Source of the DNA: Anaerospora hongkongensis
GTDB lineage: Bacteria > Bacillota > Negativicutes > Sporomusales > DSM-15969
Assembly: GCF_004339805.1 (NCBI RefSeq)
Contig: NZ_SLUI01000003.1
Location: 248,001-312,000, forward strand
Length of the DNA stretch: 64,000 nucleotides
Direction: 5' to 3'
This document shows, in pieces, positions 43,576-52,773 of the stretch. Each line of letters starts with the position of its first letter. Position 1 is the stretch's first letter. The position numbers and the translations under genes are program-made. Below the pieces are notes generated by a model. It had not been told where the DNA came from. It saw only the letters and a program-made list of their open reading frames with translations, and did not search any database.

Positions 43576-43683
43576 TTAATCGAAAGTGGTATCGTCTTCG
43601 CCAAAACCGAGCAGCAGGATAATGATGATGATCACAATAATTACCCAACTGCCATTGTTTCCTCCACAACCGCCAAACCTCAT
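43576..43683 (-). CDS. Small Gly-rich membrane protein (35 aa), YjcZ-like
   Basis: ATG 43683 with GGAGGT seven bases upstream. Encodes MRFGGCGGNNGSWVIIVIII then IILLLGFGEDDTTFD: a Gly/Cys start, one membrane helix, an acidic end. This resembles the short YjcZ/spore-associated Gly-rich membrane peptides of Firmicutes. The link to that family is by composition only. Confidence 0.62.
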   Translation of the reverse strand: MRFGGCGGNNGSWVIIVIIIIILLLGFGEDDTTFD

Positions 43684-43908
43684 CACAATAACCTCCTTCA
43701 TATCTAACTACTGTATGGTATGTAGCACGAGGGGATTTTGGTGATTGTCCAAAGAATAATTTTACCATGCCGGTTGTCTTTATGGTAAATTATATTTTTT
43801 TATGATTTGTGCGAAAGTGCAGGAACGAATTGCAGGATAGAAATACAGAAACGGCGAAATAATGTACACGACCCATAGTGTTTGTAAAGCTAAAAGGAGG
43901 AATACCAG

Positions 43909-44043
43909 GTGGATTTAGCGCAACTGCTGGAGAAGAAGAAAAAAGCGAATGAAAATAATAAACAAAACTTTGCCAAAGCAGGCAAAATGAAAACGACGTC
44001 CAATAATAAAATGCCGATGAGAAAGAGTGGACGGGGCAAGTAA
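43909..44043 (+). CDS. Small basic protein (44 aa)
   Basis: GTG 43909 with AAAGGAGG eight bases upstream. Encodes MDLAQLLEKKKKANENNKQN, then FAKAGKMKTTSNNKMPMRKS and GRGK. Very Lys/Asn-rich and probably disordered, like small acid-soluble or nucleic-acid-binding peptides, though no known family fits. It precedes another small gene by 24 bases. Confidence 0.62.
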   Translation: MDLAQLLEKKKKANENNKQNFAKAGKMKTTSNNKMPMRKSGRGK

Positions 44044-44067
44044 TGATGGACTGAGGTTCAAAAGAAT

Positions 44068-44211
44068 ATGTCAGATATATTGTTTGTATGCATGGCTTTA
44101 CTTTACTTTTTGGTACGAGAGGGAACGGGAGAGTGGTCTCAGCTTACTCTGGACGGCTTGGTGATTCTTGTACTGGTAATGACTGTGGTCAGACACGTTA
44201 GAAAAAAGTAG
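44068..44211 (+). CDS. Small membrane protein (47 aa)
   Basis: ATG 44068 to TAG 44211 encodes two hydrophobic helices (ILFVCMALLYFLV and LVILVLVMTVV) joined by an acidic loop, ending RHVRKK. CTGAGGT upstream is a modest ribosome site. A terminator follows. It is probably co-transcribed with the 44-aa gene. Function unknown. Confidence 0.55.
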   Translation: MSDILFVCMALLYFLVREGTGEWSQLTLDGLVILVLVMTVVRHVRKK

Positions 44212-44222
44212 TGAAGTTTCAC

Positions 44223-44260
44223 AGAAAAGAGTTGCATGCGGCAGCTCTTTTCTTTATTTT
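44223..44260 (+). terminator. Terminator after the small-gene pair
   Basis: AGAAAAGAG-TTGC pairs with GCAG-CTCTTTTCT, followed by TTATTTTT. Confidence 0.78.
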
Positions 44261-44413
44261 TGAGCCCAATAGCTTCTCTTCGCATATATGTTACGCTTTT
44301 TCATAAAACCACTCTTGAAGGCAGCTTTAATTTGGCTGCGCAACTTATATTATCCATGACTGCTTGAGCAGAGGTGGTGCAAATAATATAACTTTGGAGG
44401 AGGAGGCGATGTT

Positions 44414-45274
44414 ATGCCACAGAAACGCAATAAGGTTACCATGCTTATCAGCAAATATGTAATGCTGTTTTTAGGATCTATTTTAGCTGCTGTTGGCGTA
44501 GAAGAATTTTTGGTGCCCAATCAAATCATTGACGGCGGAATCGTCGGTATTTCTATTATGCTGAGCCATATTACCGGTTTTTCGCTCAGTGCCTTTTTGA
44601 TTGTCTTAAACCTGCCGTTTTTATACCTGGGGTATATGCAGATCGGCAAAAGCTTTACCATAGCGACTTTGTTTTCTGTTATTTCCTTAGCCTACTGGGT
44701 GGCGGTGCTGCGGCCGGTAACGCAGATGACGAATGATCTGTTTCTGGCAGCCGTATTCGGCGGGATCACAATCGGTGTGGGAGTAGGACTCATTATCCGT
44801 TACGGCGGATCGTTGGACGGAACGGAAATTGTGGCAATTATTTTCGATAAAAAAACCGGCTTTTCTGTCGGTGAAATTATTATGTTCTTCAACCTGTTTA
44901 TTCTTGGCAGCGCAGGGCTGGTATTTGGCTGGAACAAAGCCATGTATTCCCTGGTGGCTTACTTTATTGCCTTCAAGGTTATTGATATTACCATTGAAGG
45001 TCTTGATGAATCAAAGGGAGTCATGATTGTTACTGATAACCCTGAGGAAATAGCGGATGCATTAATGGCCCGTCTGGGGCGGGGCGTTACCATTCTGCAT
45101 GGTGAGGGCGGCTATTCCCGGGAACCGAAGAAGGTGCTGTATTCGGTGATCACCCGGCTGGAAGTAGCGAAGTTAAAGGCCATTATCTATGAAAAAGATG
45201 AGCATGCCTTTGTGACAATCAATGAAGTGCATGATGTCCTGGGCGGCAGAGTGAAAAAGAGAGCAATTCACTAA
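44414..45274 (+). CDS. YitT family membrane protein (DUF161/DUF2179)
   Basis: A 286-residue polytopic protein. The N-terminal 200 residues hold about five membrane helices, with VPNQIIDGGIVGISIMLSHI and RYGGSLDGTEIVAIIFDKKT as the two internally repeated GG(S/I)xG blocks of the family. The C-terminal DUF2179 domain (about 205-286) includes MARLGRGVTILHGEGGYS and AFVTINEVHDVLGG. GGAGGAGG precedes it. The role of YitT proteins is unclear; a transport function is often assumed. Confidence 0.9.
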   Translation: MPQKRNKVTMLISKYVMLFLGSILAAVGVEEFLVPNQIIDGGIVGISIMLSHITGFSLSAFLIVLNLPFLYLGYMQIGKSFTIATLFSVISLAYWVAVLRPVTQMTNDLFLAAVFGGITIGVGVGLIIRYGGSLDGTEIVAIIFDKKTGFSVGEIIMFFNLFILGSAGLVFGWNKAMYSLVAYFIAFKVIDITIEGLDESKGVMIVTDNPEEIADALMARLGRGVTILHGEGGYSREPKKVLYSVITRLEVAKLKAIIYEKDEHAFVTINEVHDVLGGRVKKRAIH

Positions 45275-45364
45275 TATGGCTAGAAAGATCGATATTAGTG
45301 TATAAGAATGCCGTAAGTCAACCACATTAGATTTAGTACATGGCGTGGGAGGATCGTGAACGTT

Positions 45365-45598
45365 ATGGATATTAAATCAGGTCTGGAGATCGTACGGCAG
45401 CATAAAGAGTTTAATGCAAAGATTAATGAGCTTGAGCAAGCCATTCATAAGCTCAGTGGATACGGTTATACGCAAGGTGTATTGGAAGAAGAGCTGCGCT
45501 TGCTGAAAGAAGCGCTGCAAGCTCTGGAGGATACACGGTTTCGCATGGTAGACAGAGTCGTCATCGGCCCCTCCATGCTGGGCGGTACCCACAAATAA
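45365..45598 (+). CDS. Small coiled-coil protein (77-80 aa), unknown
   Basis: Mostly helical with a heptad-like Leu pattern (LVEQ-like, EELRLLKEALQALE). It ends MVDRVVIGPSMLGGTHK. GGGAGG at 45347-45352 lies 3 bases from GTG 45356 and 12 from ATG 45365, so the start is ambiguous by three codons. A terminator follows. Family not recognised. Confidence 0.6.
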   Translation: MDIKSGLEIVRQHKEFNAKINELEQAIHKLSGYGYTQGVLEEELRLLKEALQALEDTRFRMVDRVVIGPSMLGGTHK

Positions 45599-45612
45599 AG
45601 AAAAAATTGGTA

Positions 45613-45652
45613 AAAAACTCCATGGCGATGCTTGGCTATGGAGTTTTCTTTT
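45613..45652 (+). terminator. Terminator after the coiled-coil gene
   Basis: AAAACTCCAT-GGC pairs with GGCT-ATGGAGTTTT, then CTTTTATTT. The 250 bases up to 45903 contain only an AT/GC-mixed leader (a GCAGTA/TACTGC repeat near 45774-45795) and no gene. Confidence 0.8.
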
Positions 45653-45903
45653 ATTTCGATTGCGGGAAAATGCAGTGCAGGAATTACAACCACCTGAGGA
45701 GAAGTTACAATATAGAATAATATGCCGGTAATGCGGTGTTAGGATATACGGGTTAATGCAAATCTCTATCAGGCAGTAGCTGTTGTTGTACTGCTGCTGC
45801 CAGCAAGGTTGAAGCCAATGGTGTTTTACAATGCAGGCTTATAGATCGATAAGTGGAGTATTGCTGCATCAACAAAAACCTTTGCTGACAGGAGAGCGGA
45901 TGT

Positions 45904-47553
45904 ATGCTAAAAAGGAAAACGGCGGTTGAAAAATTATTAGAAAAACGTACCTATGAGCTTGTACGCAGTGAAGCCCGTTTTTTTAATATTATTGAGAATA
46001 ACGCCGATGGAATCGTCGTAATTGACCGTGCAGGAATCATCCGGTATTTAAATCCTGCAGCAGAAGCTATTCTAGGGAAACTACGGGAAGAACTGATTGG
46101 TAATCCTTTTACCTACGTGGTTCATCAGGGGGGCGTGACGGAAGCCGAAATTCAGCTTGCCAACGGACAGGCAAGAGTGGCGGAACTCAGGGTAACCGGC
46201 TCTGCCTGGGAGGGAGAAGATGCCCAGTTAATCTCCCTTCGTGATATTACGGAAAAGAGGGTTCTCGGTGAGCGGGTGCAGCAGCTGCTGTTTTACGACT
46301 TGCTGACCGGCCTGCCTAATCACACTTTTTTCCTCAATCATCTGCGCCTGGCGATTGCCCAGGCCCGGCATAAATCACAAATGGTAGCCGTGCTTTACCT
46401 GCATTTGGATAGGTTGAAAAACATAAATGATACTTATGGCCATAATGTGGGCGATCAATTGCTGCATACAGTGGCGGACCGCTTGAAAGAGAACCTGCGG
46501 GCACAGGATGTTCTTGCCCGGGTCGGGGGAAATGAATTTGCCTTGCTGCTGACCGACATTACTGCTGATGCAGTTGCCCAAATTGCCGAACAGATTTTGG
46601 ACAAGTTGCGCCAGCCATGGGTGGTGATCGGACATCATTTGTATATCAGCGGGACTATTGGCAGTGCTATGTACCCTGATCATGGGGATGATGCGGAAAA
46701 ACTGCTCAAAAATGCCTACACTGCCATGCACCGGGCCGAAGAGAAAGGGACACATTCTTACCAATTTTATGCTCCGGCGATGTATGCTGACGCACTGTAC
46801 CGCCTGGAGACGGAGGCGAACCTGCGCCAGGCCCTGGCCGAAAACCAGTTTGTGCTTCACTACCAGCCGCAAGTCAATATTTGCACAGGCAAGGTGATTG
46901 GCGTAGAGGCTTTATTGCGCTGGAATCACCCCGAAAAAGGCCTGATATATCCGAATGAGTTTATTCCCATAGCCGAGGAGACCGGCCTGATAGTGCCGAT
47001 AGGCGAATGGACTCTGTATACTGCCTGCAGGCAAAACAAAAAATGGCAGGAACAAGGTTTGGAACCAGTAACCATGGCGGTGAACTTAAGCGCCAGGCAG
47101 TTCCAGCAGCCGACATTAGTTGCAGACATCAAACGGATTTTGGCAGAAACCGGGCTGGATGCAGCCTGGCTTGAATTAGAAATTACCGAGAGCATTGCGA
47201 TGCAGAACGTGGAATTTACCATTAAAACACTGCAGGAACTGACGGAGATGGGCATTCGCTTTGCCCTTGATGACTTCGGCACCGGCTTTTGCTCTCTTGG
47301 ATATTTAAAGTATTTTCCTGTGTCTAAGCTGAAAATTGACCGGTCTTTTACTCGCGATATTACTTCTGACCCTGATGCGGCAGCCATTGTCACCACCATT
47401 GCTTTTCTGGCGCAGAATCTAAAATTAAAAGTTGTGGCAGAAGGTGTTGAGCTTCAGGACCAGGCGTCTTTTCTTAAGCAGCAGCAGTGTATTGAAATGC
47501 AGGGCTATTTGTTTGGCCGTCCGGTATTGCCGGATGAAATTAAATGGTTGTAA
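45904..47553 (+). CDS. PAS-GGDEF-EAL protein, probable c-di-GMP phosphodiesterase
   Basis: A 549-residue cytoplasmic signalling protein. A PAS domain covers about 22-125 (FFNIIENNADGIVVIDRAGI), a GGDEF-fold domain about 130-285 and EAL about 300-545. The synthase motif reads GGNEF (Asn210 in place of Asp), which should abolish or reduce cyclase activity; the domain may bind GTP as a regulator. The EAL side keeps EALLRW, the NLSARQ Asn, ELEITES, DDFGTG, KIDRSF and AEGVE, so hydrolysis of c-di-GMP is likely. No membrane helix. GGAGAG lies just before the start. Monocistronic. Confidence 0.92.
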   Translation: MLKRKTAVEKLLEKRTYELVRSEARFFNIIENNADGIVVIDRAGIIRYLNPAAEAILGKLREELIGNPFTYVVHQGGVTEAEIQLANGQARVAELRVTGSAWEGEDAQLISLRDITEKRVLGERVQQLLFYDLLTGLPNHTFFLNHLRLAIAQARHKSQMVAVLYLHLDRLKNINDTYGHNVGDQLLHTVADRLKENLRAQDVLARVGGNEFALLLTDITADAVAQIAEQILDKLRQPWVVIGHHLYISGTIGSAMYPDHGDDAEKLLKNAYTAMHRAEEKGTHSYQFYAPAMYADALYRLETEANLRQALAENQFVLHYQPQVNICTGKVIGVEALLRWNHPEKGLIYPNEFIPIAEETGLIVPIGEWTLYTACRQNKKWQEQGLEPVTMAVNLSARQFQQPTLVADIKRILAETGLDAAWLELEITESIAMQNVEFTIKTLQELTEMGIRFALDDFGTGFCSLGYLKYFPVSKLKIDRSFTRDITSDPDAAAIVTTIAFLAQNLKLKVVAEGVELQDQASFLKQQQCIEMQGYLFGRPVLPDEIKWL

Positions 47554-47588
47554 AAAAAGGTCTTCCTAGCCGTTCAGGCCAGGAAGAC
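47552..47588 (-). terminator. Leftward terminator of the YigZ family gene
   Basis: On the minus strand GTCTTCCTGGCC pairs with GGCTAGGAAGAC and is followed by CTTTTTTT. The yigZ stop codon lies inside the hairpin, and it also closes the rightward EAL gene. Confidence 0.82.
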
Positions 47589-48219
47589 ATACATTTGTTT
47601 CCACGTATTCATTACCGGTTTGCTCGATTTTCACCCGGCCGCTTGTCCAGTCATTCAATTTTGCTGCTAATTGATCTTCCTCACCGGCTGCAGCCAGAAT
47701 GATCAGGGTAACTTGTTCGGTAAAAAGCTTGTCGGCAATTTGAACCTGCTGATTGCGCAGGTTATTCTCCACTGTACCAAGCAAGGCATAATCAAAGCTT
47801 GCGGCCATGCGGGTATGCAGCTGGCATTGCACAATCCCGGCTTTCGCCAGGCCTTGGGTAGTACTCTTGCCATAGGCGCGTACCAAACCGCCTGCACCTA
47901 GCTTAATCCCGCCGAAATAGCGGGTAATGACCACTACCGTATTACTCAGTGCTGATTTTTTTATGACCTCCAGAATGGGCCTGCCGGCAGTGCCGGATGG
48001 TTCGCCGTCATCGTCGGCTTTCTGCTGGCGGTCGTTTTCGCCGGTGATATAGGCGGCGCAATTGTGGGTTGCATCCCAATGCTGCTTGCGGATTTTTTCG
48101 ATGAAAGCCAGAGCAGCTTCTTCAGTTGTTACACGGTCCACATAAGCAATAAACCGTGACTTATTAATCTCCAGCTCCGCTTGGCCGTAGCCGCGGACAG
48201 TATGATAGATCGTTACCAT
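47566..48219 (-). CDS. YigZ/IMPACT family protein
   Basis: A 217-residue protein of the YigZ (YvyE) family. The N-terminal domain has the signature KSRFIAYVDRV, DDDGEPSGTAGRPIL and VVVITRYFGGIKLGAGGLVRAY; the C-terminal domain (about 140-217) is the ferredoxin-like DUF1949 part. Related to eukaryotic IMPACT, a translation-control protein; bacterial function is unsettled. Divergent from the following small gene. Confidence 0.93.
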   Translation of the reverse strand: MVTIYHTVRGYGQAELEINKSRFIAYVDRVTTEEAALAFIEKIRKQHWDATHNCAAYITGENDRQQKADDDGEPSGTAGRPILEVIKKSALSNTVVVITRYFGGIKLGAGGLVRAYGKSTTQGLAKAGIVQCQLHTRMAASFDYALLGTVENNLRNQQVQIADKLFTEQVTLIILAAAGEEDQLAAKLNDWTSGRVKIEQTGNEYVETNVCLPGLNG

Positions 48220-48304
48220 TTTCTTGACACCTCAGATTTTATGATACATTAACACCAGTTCGAACACAATAGGAATAACAATATGCTGCAAGGAGCGTGT
48301 AAGT

Positions 48305-48565
48305 ATGGCTGAATGGAAATGGATGGTAAGCTTTGCCGTCAATGAAGACGGTTCCTTTGCCGATTACCATGTGGATCAGATAGACTTGACTCAATACCGG
48401 CCCGAGACTGCGGAAAAATTACGGGCCCAGGAAGGCCGCGGCTTATTTGCCAGTGCTGAAGAAGCCGAGGAATGGGCTAAGGCCCAGACCGGCAGAAAGT
48501 CCTGCGGCTGCAGCTGCGGCAAGAATAAAGGCGGCTCCTGCGGCTGCCCCCATAAGCAAGGCTAG
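48305..48565 (+). CDS. Small protein with Cys/Gly-rich tail (86 aa)
   Basis: The first 65 residues are soluble and acidic (MAEWKWMVSFAVNEDGSFAD). The tail reads SCGCSCGKNKGGSCGCPHK, six Cys in Cys-Gly-Cys pairs plus a His, a likely metal site. GGAGCG upstream of ATG 48305. It lies two genes from the copper module csoR-copA, so copper or another soft metal is possible. Family not recognised. Confidence 0.68.
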   Translation: MAEWKWMVSFAVNEDGSFADYHVDQIDLTQYRPETAEKLRAQEGRGLFASAEEAEEWAKAQTGRKSCGCSCGKNKGGSCGCPHKQG

Positions 48566-48568
48566 GAG

Positions 48569-48598
48569 ACTGTCCGGTTTACGGACAGTTCTTTTTTT
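48569..48598 (+). terminator. Terminator after the Cys-tail gene
   Basis: ACTGTCCG and CGGACAGT around GTTTA, then TCTTTTTTT. Confidence 0.9.
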
Positions 48599-48607
48599 GC
48601 TGAAGAG

Positions 48608-48656
48608 TTGACAAATCAGAGTGATAGAATTACTATGGTACTATACCCCAGTATAG
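48608..48656 (+). promoter_or_regulatory. csoR-copA promoter and probable CsoR operator
   Basis: TTGACA (48608-48613), 17 bases and TACTAT (48631-48636) form the promoter. Over the -10 and start region lies the pseudo-palindrome GGTACTATACCCCAGTATAG with the C/G tract typical of CsoR sites. Copper-responsive autoregulation is inferred. Confidence 0.7.
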
Positions 48657-48674
48657 AATGAGAGGCGGGTTTTT

Positions 48675-48944
48675 ATGCTCAATAAGAAAGAAAAACAGGA
48701 ATTAAAGCTGCGGTTGAAAAAAATCAGCGGTCAAATAAATGGAATAGACAAAATGATTGATGATGGCCGGTACTGTGTGGATATTCTGCAGCAATTGACG
48801 GCAGCCAGAGCGGCTATGAATCAGGTTTCCCTGCTGATTCTGGAAAGTCATACGAAAAGCTGTGTTGTAAATGCGATTAAAGAGGATCGGGCGGATGATG
48901 CGATTGGCGAGCTGATCGATGTGGTCCGTAAATTTTCGAAATAA
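48675..48944 (+). CDS. csoR: CsoR-family copper-sensing repressor
   Basis: An 89-residue all-helical repressor. The copper ligands of the family are visible as Cys in DDGRYCVDIL and the His/Cys pair in ESHTKSC. LKLRLKKISGQINGIDKMI is the N-terminal helix bearing the DNA-contact Arg/Lys residues. It is followed after 12 bases by the copper ATPase gene, and its promoter carries a matching operator. Binding of Cu(I) should release it from DNA. Confidence 0.9.
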   Translation: MLNKKEKQELKLRLKKISGQINGIDKMIDDGRYCVDILQQLTAARAAMNQVSLLILESHTKSCVVNAIKEDRADDAIGELIDVVRKFSK

Positions 48945-48956
48945 GGTGGGGGGATT

Positions 48957-51341
48957 ATGAGCAAGCAACAAACAACAACGCTGAAGGTAAGCGGTATGAG
49001 CTGCGCTGCTTGTGCCAACCGTATTGAAAAATCATTGGCGAAGCTGGACGGCGTGGACAGTGCGGCGGTTAATTTTGCCGCAGAGAAAGTGACGGTTTCC
49101 TTTGATCCGGCCAAAGTGCAAACTGCCGCTATTATTGAAAAAATAGAAGCATTAGGCTTTTCGGCCATTACCGATAAGGCCGAATTTGCTATTACCGGGA
49201 TGCATTGTGCCGCCTGCTCAGGCCGGATTGAACGGGTCGTGCAAAAGCTGCCGGGCGTTGTGCAGGCAACGGTAAATCTGGCTACGGAAAAAGCGGTTGT
49301 CCTGTATAACCGCGCGGAAGTGACGCCGGCTGAGATTAAGGCTGCTATTGAAAAAATTGGCTTTGGTGCGCACAATGTCGCCAGCCGGGCCGAACAGGAT
49401 CAGGAGCAGAAGACGCGTGAGCAGGAGGTAAAGAAGCAGCGGTTCTGGCTGATCTTTTCAGCGCTGCTATCCTTTCCCCTGCTGGCGGCAATGCTGCTGC
49501 ATTCGGCCAACCTTACAGGCATGCTGAATCCTTATGTGGAGCTGGCATTAGCTACTCCCGTCCAGTTTGGTGCAGGCTGGCAGTTTTACCGGGGGGCCTT
49601 CCTGGCGCTGAAAAACGGCAGTTCCAATATGGATGTGCTGGTTGCATTAGGTACCTCGGCAGCGTATTTTTACAGCGTAGCCAATTTGCTGCGCGGCGTG
49701 CATGAGCTGTATTTTGAGGCCTCGGCAATTCTGATCACCCTCATTATCTTTGGAAAAATGCTGGAGGCTGTTGCCAAAGGACGAACTTCAGAAGCAATCA
49801 AAAAGCTGATTGGACTGCAGCCCAAAACGGCAAGAGTAGTCCGCGGAGAGCAGGAGCTGGATATTCTGGTAGAGGAAGTTCTGGCAGGCGATATTATCAT
49901 TGTACGGCCTGGCGAGAAGATTCCCGTCGACGGCGTTATTACCGAAGGGATGTCGGCAGTGGATGAATCGATGCTGACAGGGGAAAGCCTGCCGGTAGAT
50001 AAAAAAGCAGGCGACAGTGTCATAGGAGCAACGATCAACAAATTTGGCACGTTTAAGTTTTCTGCTACAAAAGTGGGCAGAGATACGGCCCTGGCGCAGA
50101 TTATCCGCGTGGTTGAGGCGGCGCAAGGCTCTAAGGCACCTATTCAGCGGTTTGCGGATATTGTCTCCGGCTATTTTGTGCCAACCGTAGTTGCTATTGC
50201 TGCGGTCACATTTTTGGCATGGTACTTTATTCTCGATCCGGGCAATTTCTCCCGGGCATTGATTAACTTTACGGCAGTTATGGTCATTGCCTGCCCGTGT
50301 GCGCTGGGGCTGGCCACGCCTACCTCCATCATGGTTGGAACAGGAAAAGGGGCAGAAAACGGTATTCTGATCAAAGGCGCTGAGCACCTCGAAAATACGC
50401 ATAAGCTGACCGCTATTGTACTCGATAAAACCGGTACAATAACCAAAGGCGAACCGGAAGTCACCGATATTATTGCGGTCAGTACCATGACAGAAGCAGA
50501 ACTGCTGCAGGTGGCAGCGGCGGCCGAGAAAAATTCCGAACATCCGCTGGGCCAGGCCGTAGTCAACTATGGTAAAAATACGGGGATCAAGCTGGAAGAA
50601 CCGGAGCAGTTTGCATCAATTCCCGGACACGGTGTGGAAGCTGTGGTGAAAGGCCGGCAATTGCTGATCGGTACCCGCAAGCTAATGATGGAACGCAACG
50701 TGGCCTATGAGGAACACGGTGAAGTGATGAACAAGCTGGAAGCACAGGGGAAAACGGTGATGCTCATGGCGGTTGACGGTTTGCTGACCGCATTGCTGGC
50801 AGTTGCCGATACGGTGAAGGAAACCTCCGCTCAGGCAGTGGCAGAACTGCAAAAAATGGGCTTGGAAGTGTGGATGATTACCGGTGATAATGAACGGACG
50901 GCCCGCTATATCGCTGCTCAGGTAGGTATTGAACATGTACTGCCGGAAGTGCTGCCGGAGCACAAGGCAGATAAGGTGGCCGCCCTGCAGCGCGAGGGCA
51001 AAATTGTGGCAATGGTGGGGGACGGTATTAATGATGCTCCTGCTCTGGCGACCGCTGATGTGGGCTTTGCTATCGGCACGGGAACGGATATTGCCATTGA
51101 GGCGGCCGATATTACCTTAATGCGGGGCGACCTGAACGGGATTGTTTCGGCTATACGACTGAGCCGCAAAACAATGGCGAATATTAAGCAAAATCTATTC
51201 TGGGCGTTGTTCTACAACACCTTGGGAATACCGGTTGCCGCAGCCGGCTTCTTATCGCCCGTGCTGGCCGGGGCAGCGATGGCGTTCAGCTCTGTCTCGG
51301 TTGTAACCAATGCGCTCAGACTGAAACGGATAAAAATCTAA
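48957..51341 (+). CDS. copA: Copper-exporting P1B-type ATPase
   Basis: A 794-residue heavy-metal pump. Two N-terminal HMA domains carry [15 protein letters not shown] and [15 protein letters not shown]. Eight membrane helices follow. The actuator motif is LTGES, the ion-path motif is CPC in [13 protein letters not shown] (Cu(I) type), the phosphorylation site is [12 protein letters not shown], the nucleotide domain has EHPLGQAV, and the hinge is [13 protein letters not shown]. The ending [10 protein letters not shown] is typical. It exports Cu(I) from the cytoplasm. Co-transcribed with csoR; GGTGGGG sets ATG 48957. Confidence 0.96.
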   Translation: MSKQQTTTLKVSGMSCAACANRIEKSLAKLDGVDSAAVNFAAEKVTVSFDPAKVQTAAIIEKIEALGFSAITDKAEFAITGMHCAACSGRIERVVQKLPGVVQATVNLATEKAVVLYNRAEVTPAEIKAAIEKIGFGAHNVASRAEQDQEQKTREQEVKKQRFWLIFSALLSFPLLAAMLLHSANLTGMLNPYVELALATPVQFGAGWQFYRGAFLALKNGSSNMDVLVALGTSAAYFYSVANLLRGVHELYFEASAILITLIIFGKMLEAVAKGRTSEAIKKLIGLQPKTARVVRGEQELDILVEEVLAGDIIIVRPGEKIPVDGVITEGMSAVDESMLTGESLPVDKKAGDSVIGATINKFGTFKFSATKVGRDTALAQIIRVVEAAQGSKAPIQRFADIVSGYFVPTVVAIAAVTFLAWYFILDPGNFSRALINFTAVMVIACPCALGLATPTSIMVGTGKGAENGILIKGAEHLENTHKLTAIVLDKTGTITKGEPEVTDIIAVSTMTEAELLQVAAAAEKNSEHPLGQAVVNYGKNTGIKLEEPEQFASIPGHGVEAVVKGRQLLIGTRKLMMERNVAYEEHGEVMNKLEAQGKTVMLMAVDGLLTALLAVADTVKETSAQAVAELQKMGLEVWMITGDNERTARYIAAQVGIEHVLPEVLPEHKADKVAALQREGKIVAMVGDGINDAPALATADVGFAIGTGTDIAIEAADITLMRGDLNGIVSAIRLSRKTMANIKQNLFWALFYNTLGIPVAAAGFLSPVLAGAAMAFSSVSVVTNALRLKRIKI

Positions 51342-51404
51342 GGTCTATTTTAAAGACGCGTGCCATAAACTGGAAAGGACAAATTCCTCAAGGGAGATGG
51401 CAGC

Positions 51405-52703
51405 GTGAGACTAGTGGTTATCAGCGTTATTTATCTATTATGGTTTTGCAGTCCTGTATTTGCCGGAGCAGTAGTGGATCAAATTCCGACCAGTGAAAAG
51501 CTGATTGCCTTGACGATTGAAAATGCGCAGGAACAGGATACAGTCGCCCAGGCCTCTCGGATATTGCAAGAGCAGGGGGCCAGGGCGACTTTTTTTATTC
51601 CCGCCAAGACTGCAATAGAAAATGAGACCTTAGTGCGTACCCTAATGGGAGCAGGCAATGAACTCGGCAATTATGGTTTAGAGCCCCTATACTGGGGGGA
51701 TAGCCCAGAGGCCGAAATTAAGCGGCAGTTAATCAGCGCAGGCGACAGTATTGCGAAACTGGGGGGTAAGCCGCAGCTGATCCGACCGCCTTTCGGTTAT
51801 TATGAAGACAATTTTCTTCGAGCAGCAGCTGATTATCAGCCGGAAGCAACTGTTGTGCGGGGCATTGATACAGGCGACTGGATGCTGACTACGCCGCAGG
51901 CTGTTCTGGAGCGGGTGCTCAGCTCAGCAGGCAATGGCAGCATTATTAATGTCAACATGCAGGCCAGAGCAGCTGTTGCAGCCCTGCCTGCGATCATCGG
52001 TGAGCTGAAAAATGCCGGTTACCGGTTTGTGACAGTCAGCGAAATGTTAAGCAAAGTAAAAAAGGAGGAGCCGGTACCGCCCAAAGTACAGGTGCTTCCT
52101 TATCAGATCCTGTATTTCCGGGCACTTCCGCGGCCAGCAGTAGCGCTTACTTTTGATGACGGCGGAAACACAGCACAGGTTACTGCCCTGCTGGCAGTAT
52201 TACGTGAGTACAACGTGAAAAGCACCTTCTTTTTATTAGGGAACTGGATGGAAGCCAATCCACAACTGGCAAAGCGGATCATCGATGAAGGGCATGAAAT
52301 CGGCAACCACTCCTACAGTCACCCCCAATTGACCCGGATGACCAGAGGTGAAGTCGAACAGCAAATCCAGACATGTGAAGAGGCACTGCAGCAAAGCACC
52401 GGACAACCAATGAAACCTTATTTTCGTCCGCCTTATGGCGATTTTAACAGTACCACAAGTGATGTGCTCAAAGAGCGGGGCTATCAGGCGATGGTACTCT
52501 GGAATGTTGACAGCCGCGACTGGACAGGAGTCGGGAGTTCACAAATGGTGGAAAGCATTATGCGGAATATAACGAACGGTTCGATTGTGCTTTTTCATTT
52601 GCATGGCGCAAATACCGTAGCTGCATTAGGACAGTTGATACCTCAATTACAGGCGCAAGGGTATCAATGTGTAACGATCAGTGATATTTTGAAAAAAACT
52701 TAA
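51405..52703 (+). CDS. Exported polysaccharide deacetylase with a degenerate second NodB domain
   Basis: A 432-residue secreted protein. Signal peptide at 1-20 (LVVISVIYLLWFCSPVFAGA). The C-terminal NodB domain (about 240-430) is complete: ALTFDDGGN, the metal His pair in EIGNHSYSHPQ, FRPPYGD, and LHGANT near the end. The N-terminal domain (about 28-215) has the same fold pattern but degenerate sites: ALTIEN in place of TFDDG, ELGNYGLEP in place of the His pair, while RPPFGYYEDN remains. It is probably a tandem duplication in which the first copy lost catalysis. It would deacetylate peptidoglycan or another glycan. GTG 51405 with AAGGGAG. Confidence 0.9.
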   Translation: MRLVVISVIYLLWFCSPVFAGAVVDQIPTSEKLIALTIENAQEQDTVAQASRILQEQGARATFFIPAKTAIENETLVRTLMGAGNELGNYGLEPLYWGDSPEAEIKRQLISAGDSIAKLGGKPQLIRPPFGYYEDNFLRAAADYQPEATVVRGIDTGDWMLTTPQAVLERVLSSAGNGSIINVNMQARAAVAALPAIIGELKNAGYRFVTVSEMLSKVKKEEPVPPKVQVLPYQILYFRALPRPAVALTFDDGGNTAQVTALLAVLREYNVKSTFFLLGNWMEANPQLAKRIIDEGHEIGNHSYSHPQLTRMTRGEVEQQIQTCEEALQQSTGQPMKPYFRPPYGDFNSTTSDVLKERGYQAMVLWNVDSRDWTGVGSSQMVESIMRNITNGSIVLFHLHGANTVAALGQLIPQLQAQGYQCVTISDILKKT

Positions 52704-52712
52704 AAAACCTAG

Positions 52713-52741
52713 TTGACATAGTAGTGATATAGTTGTATACT
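52713..52741 (+). promoter_or_regulatory. tRNA-Arg promoter
   Basis: TTGACA (52713-52718), 17 bases, TATACT (52736-52741), 32 bases before the tRNA. Confidence 0.78.
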
Positions 52742-52773
52742 AAATGAGTACCGAGCGAGACAACATAATAAAT

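Noticed and set aside
45655..45903. Possible c-di-GMP riboswitch before the GGDEF/EAL gene
   Set aside because: No match to the conserved GEMM core that I can see; only a short GCAGTA/TACTGC repeat.
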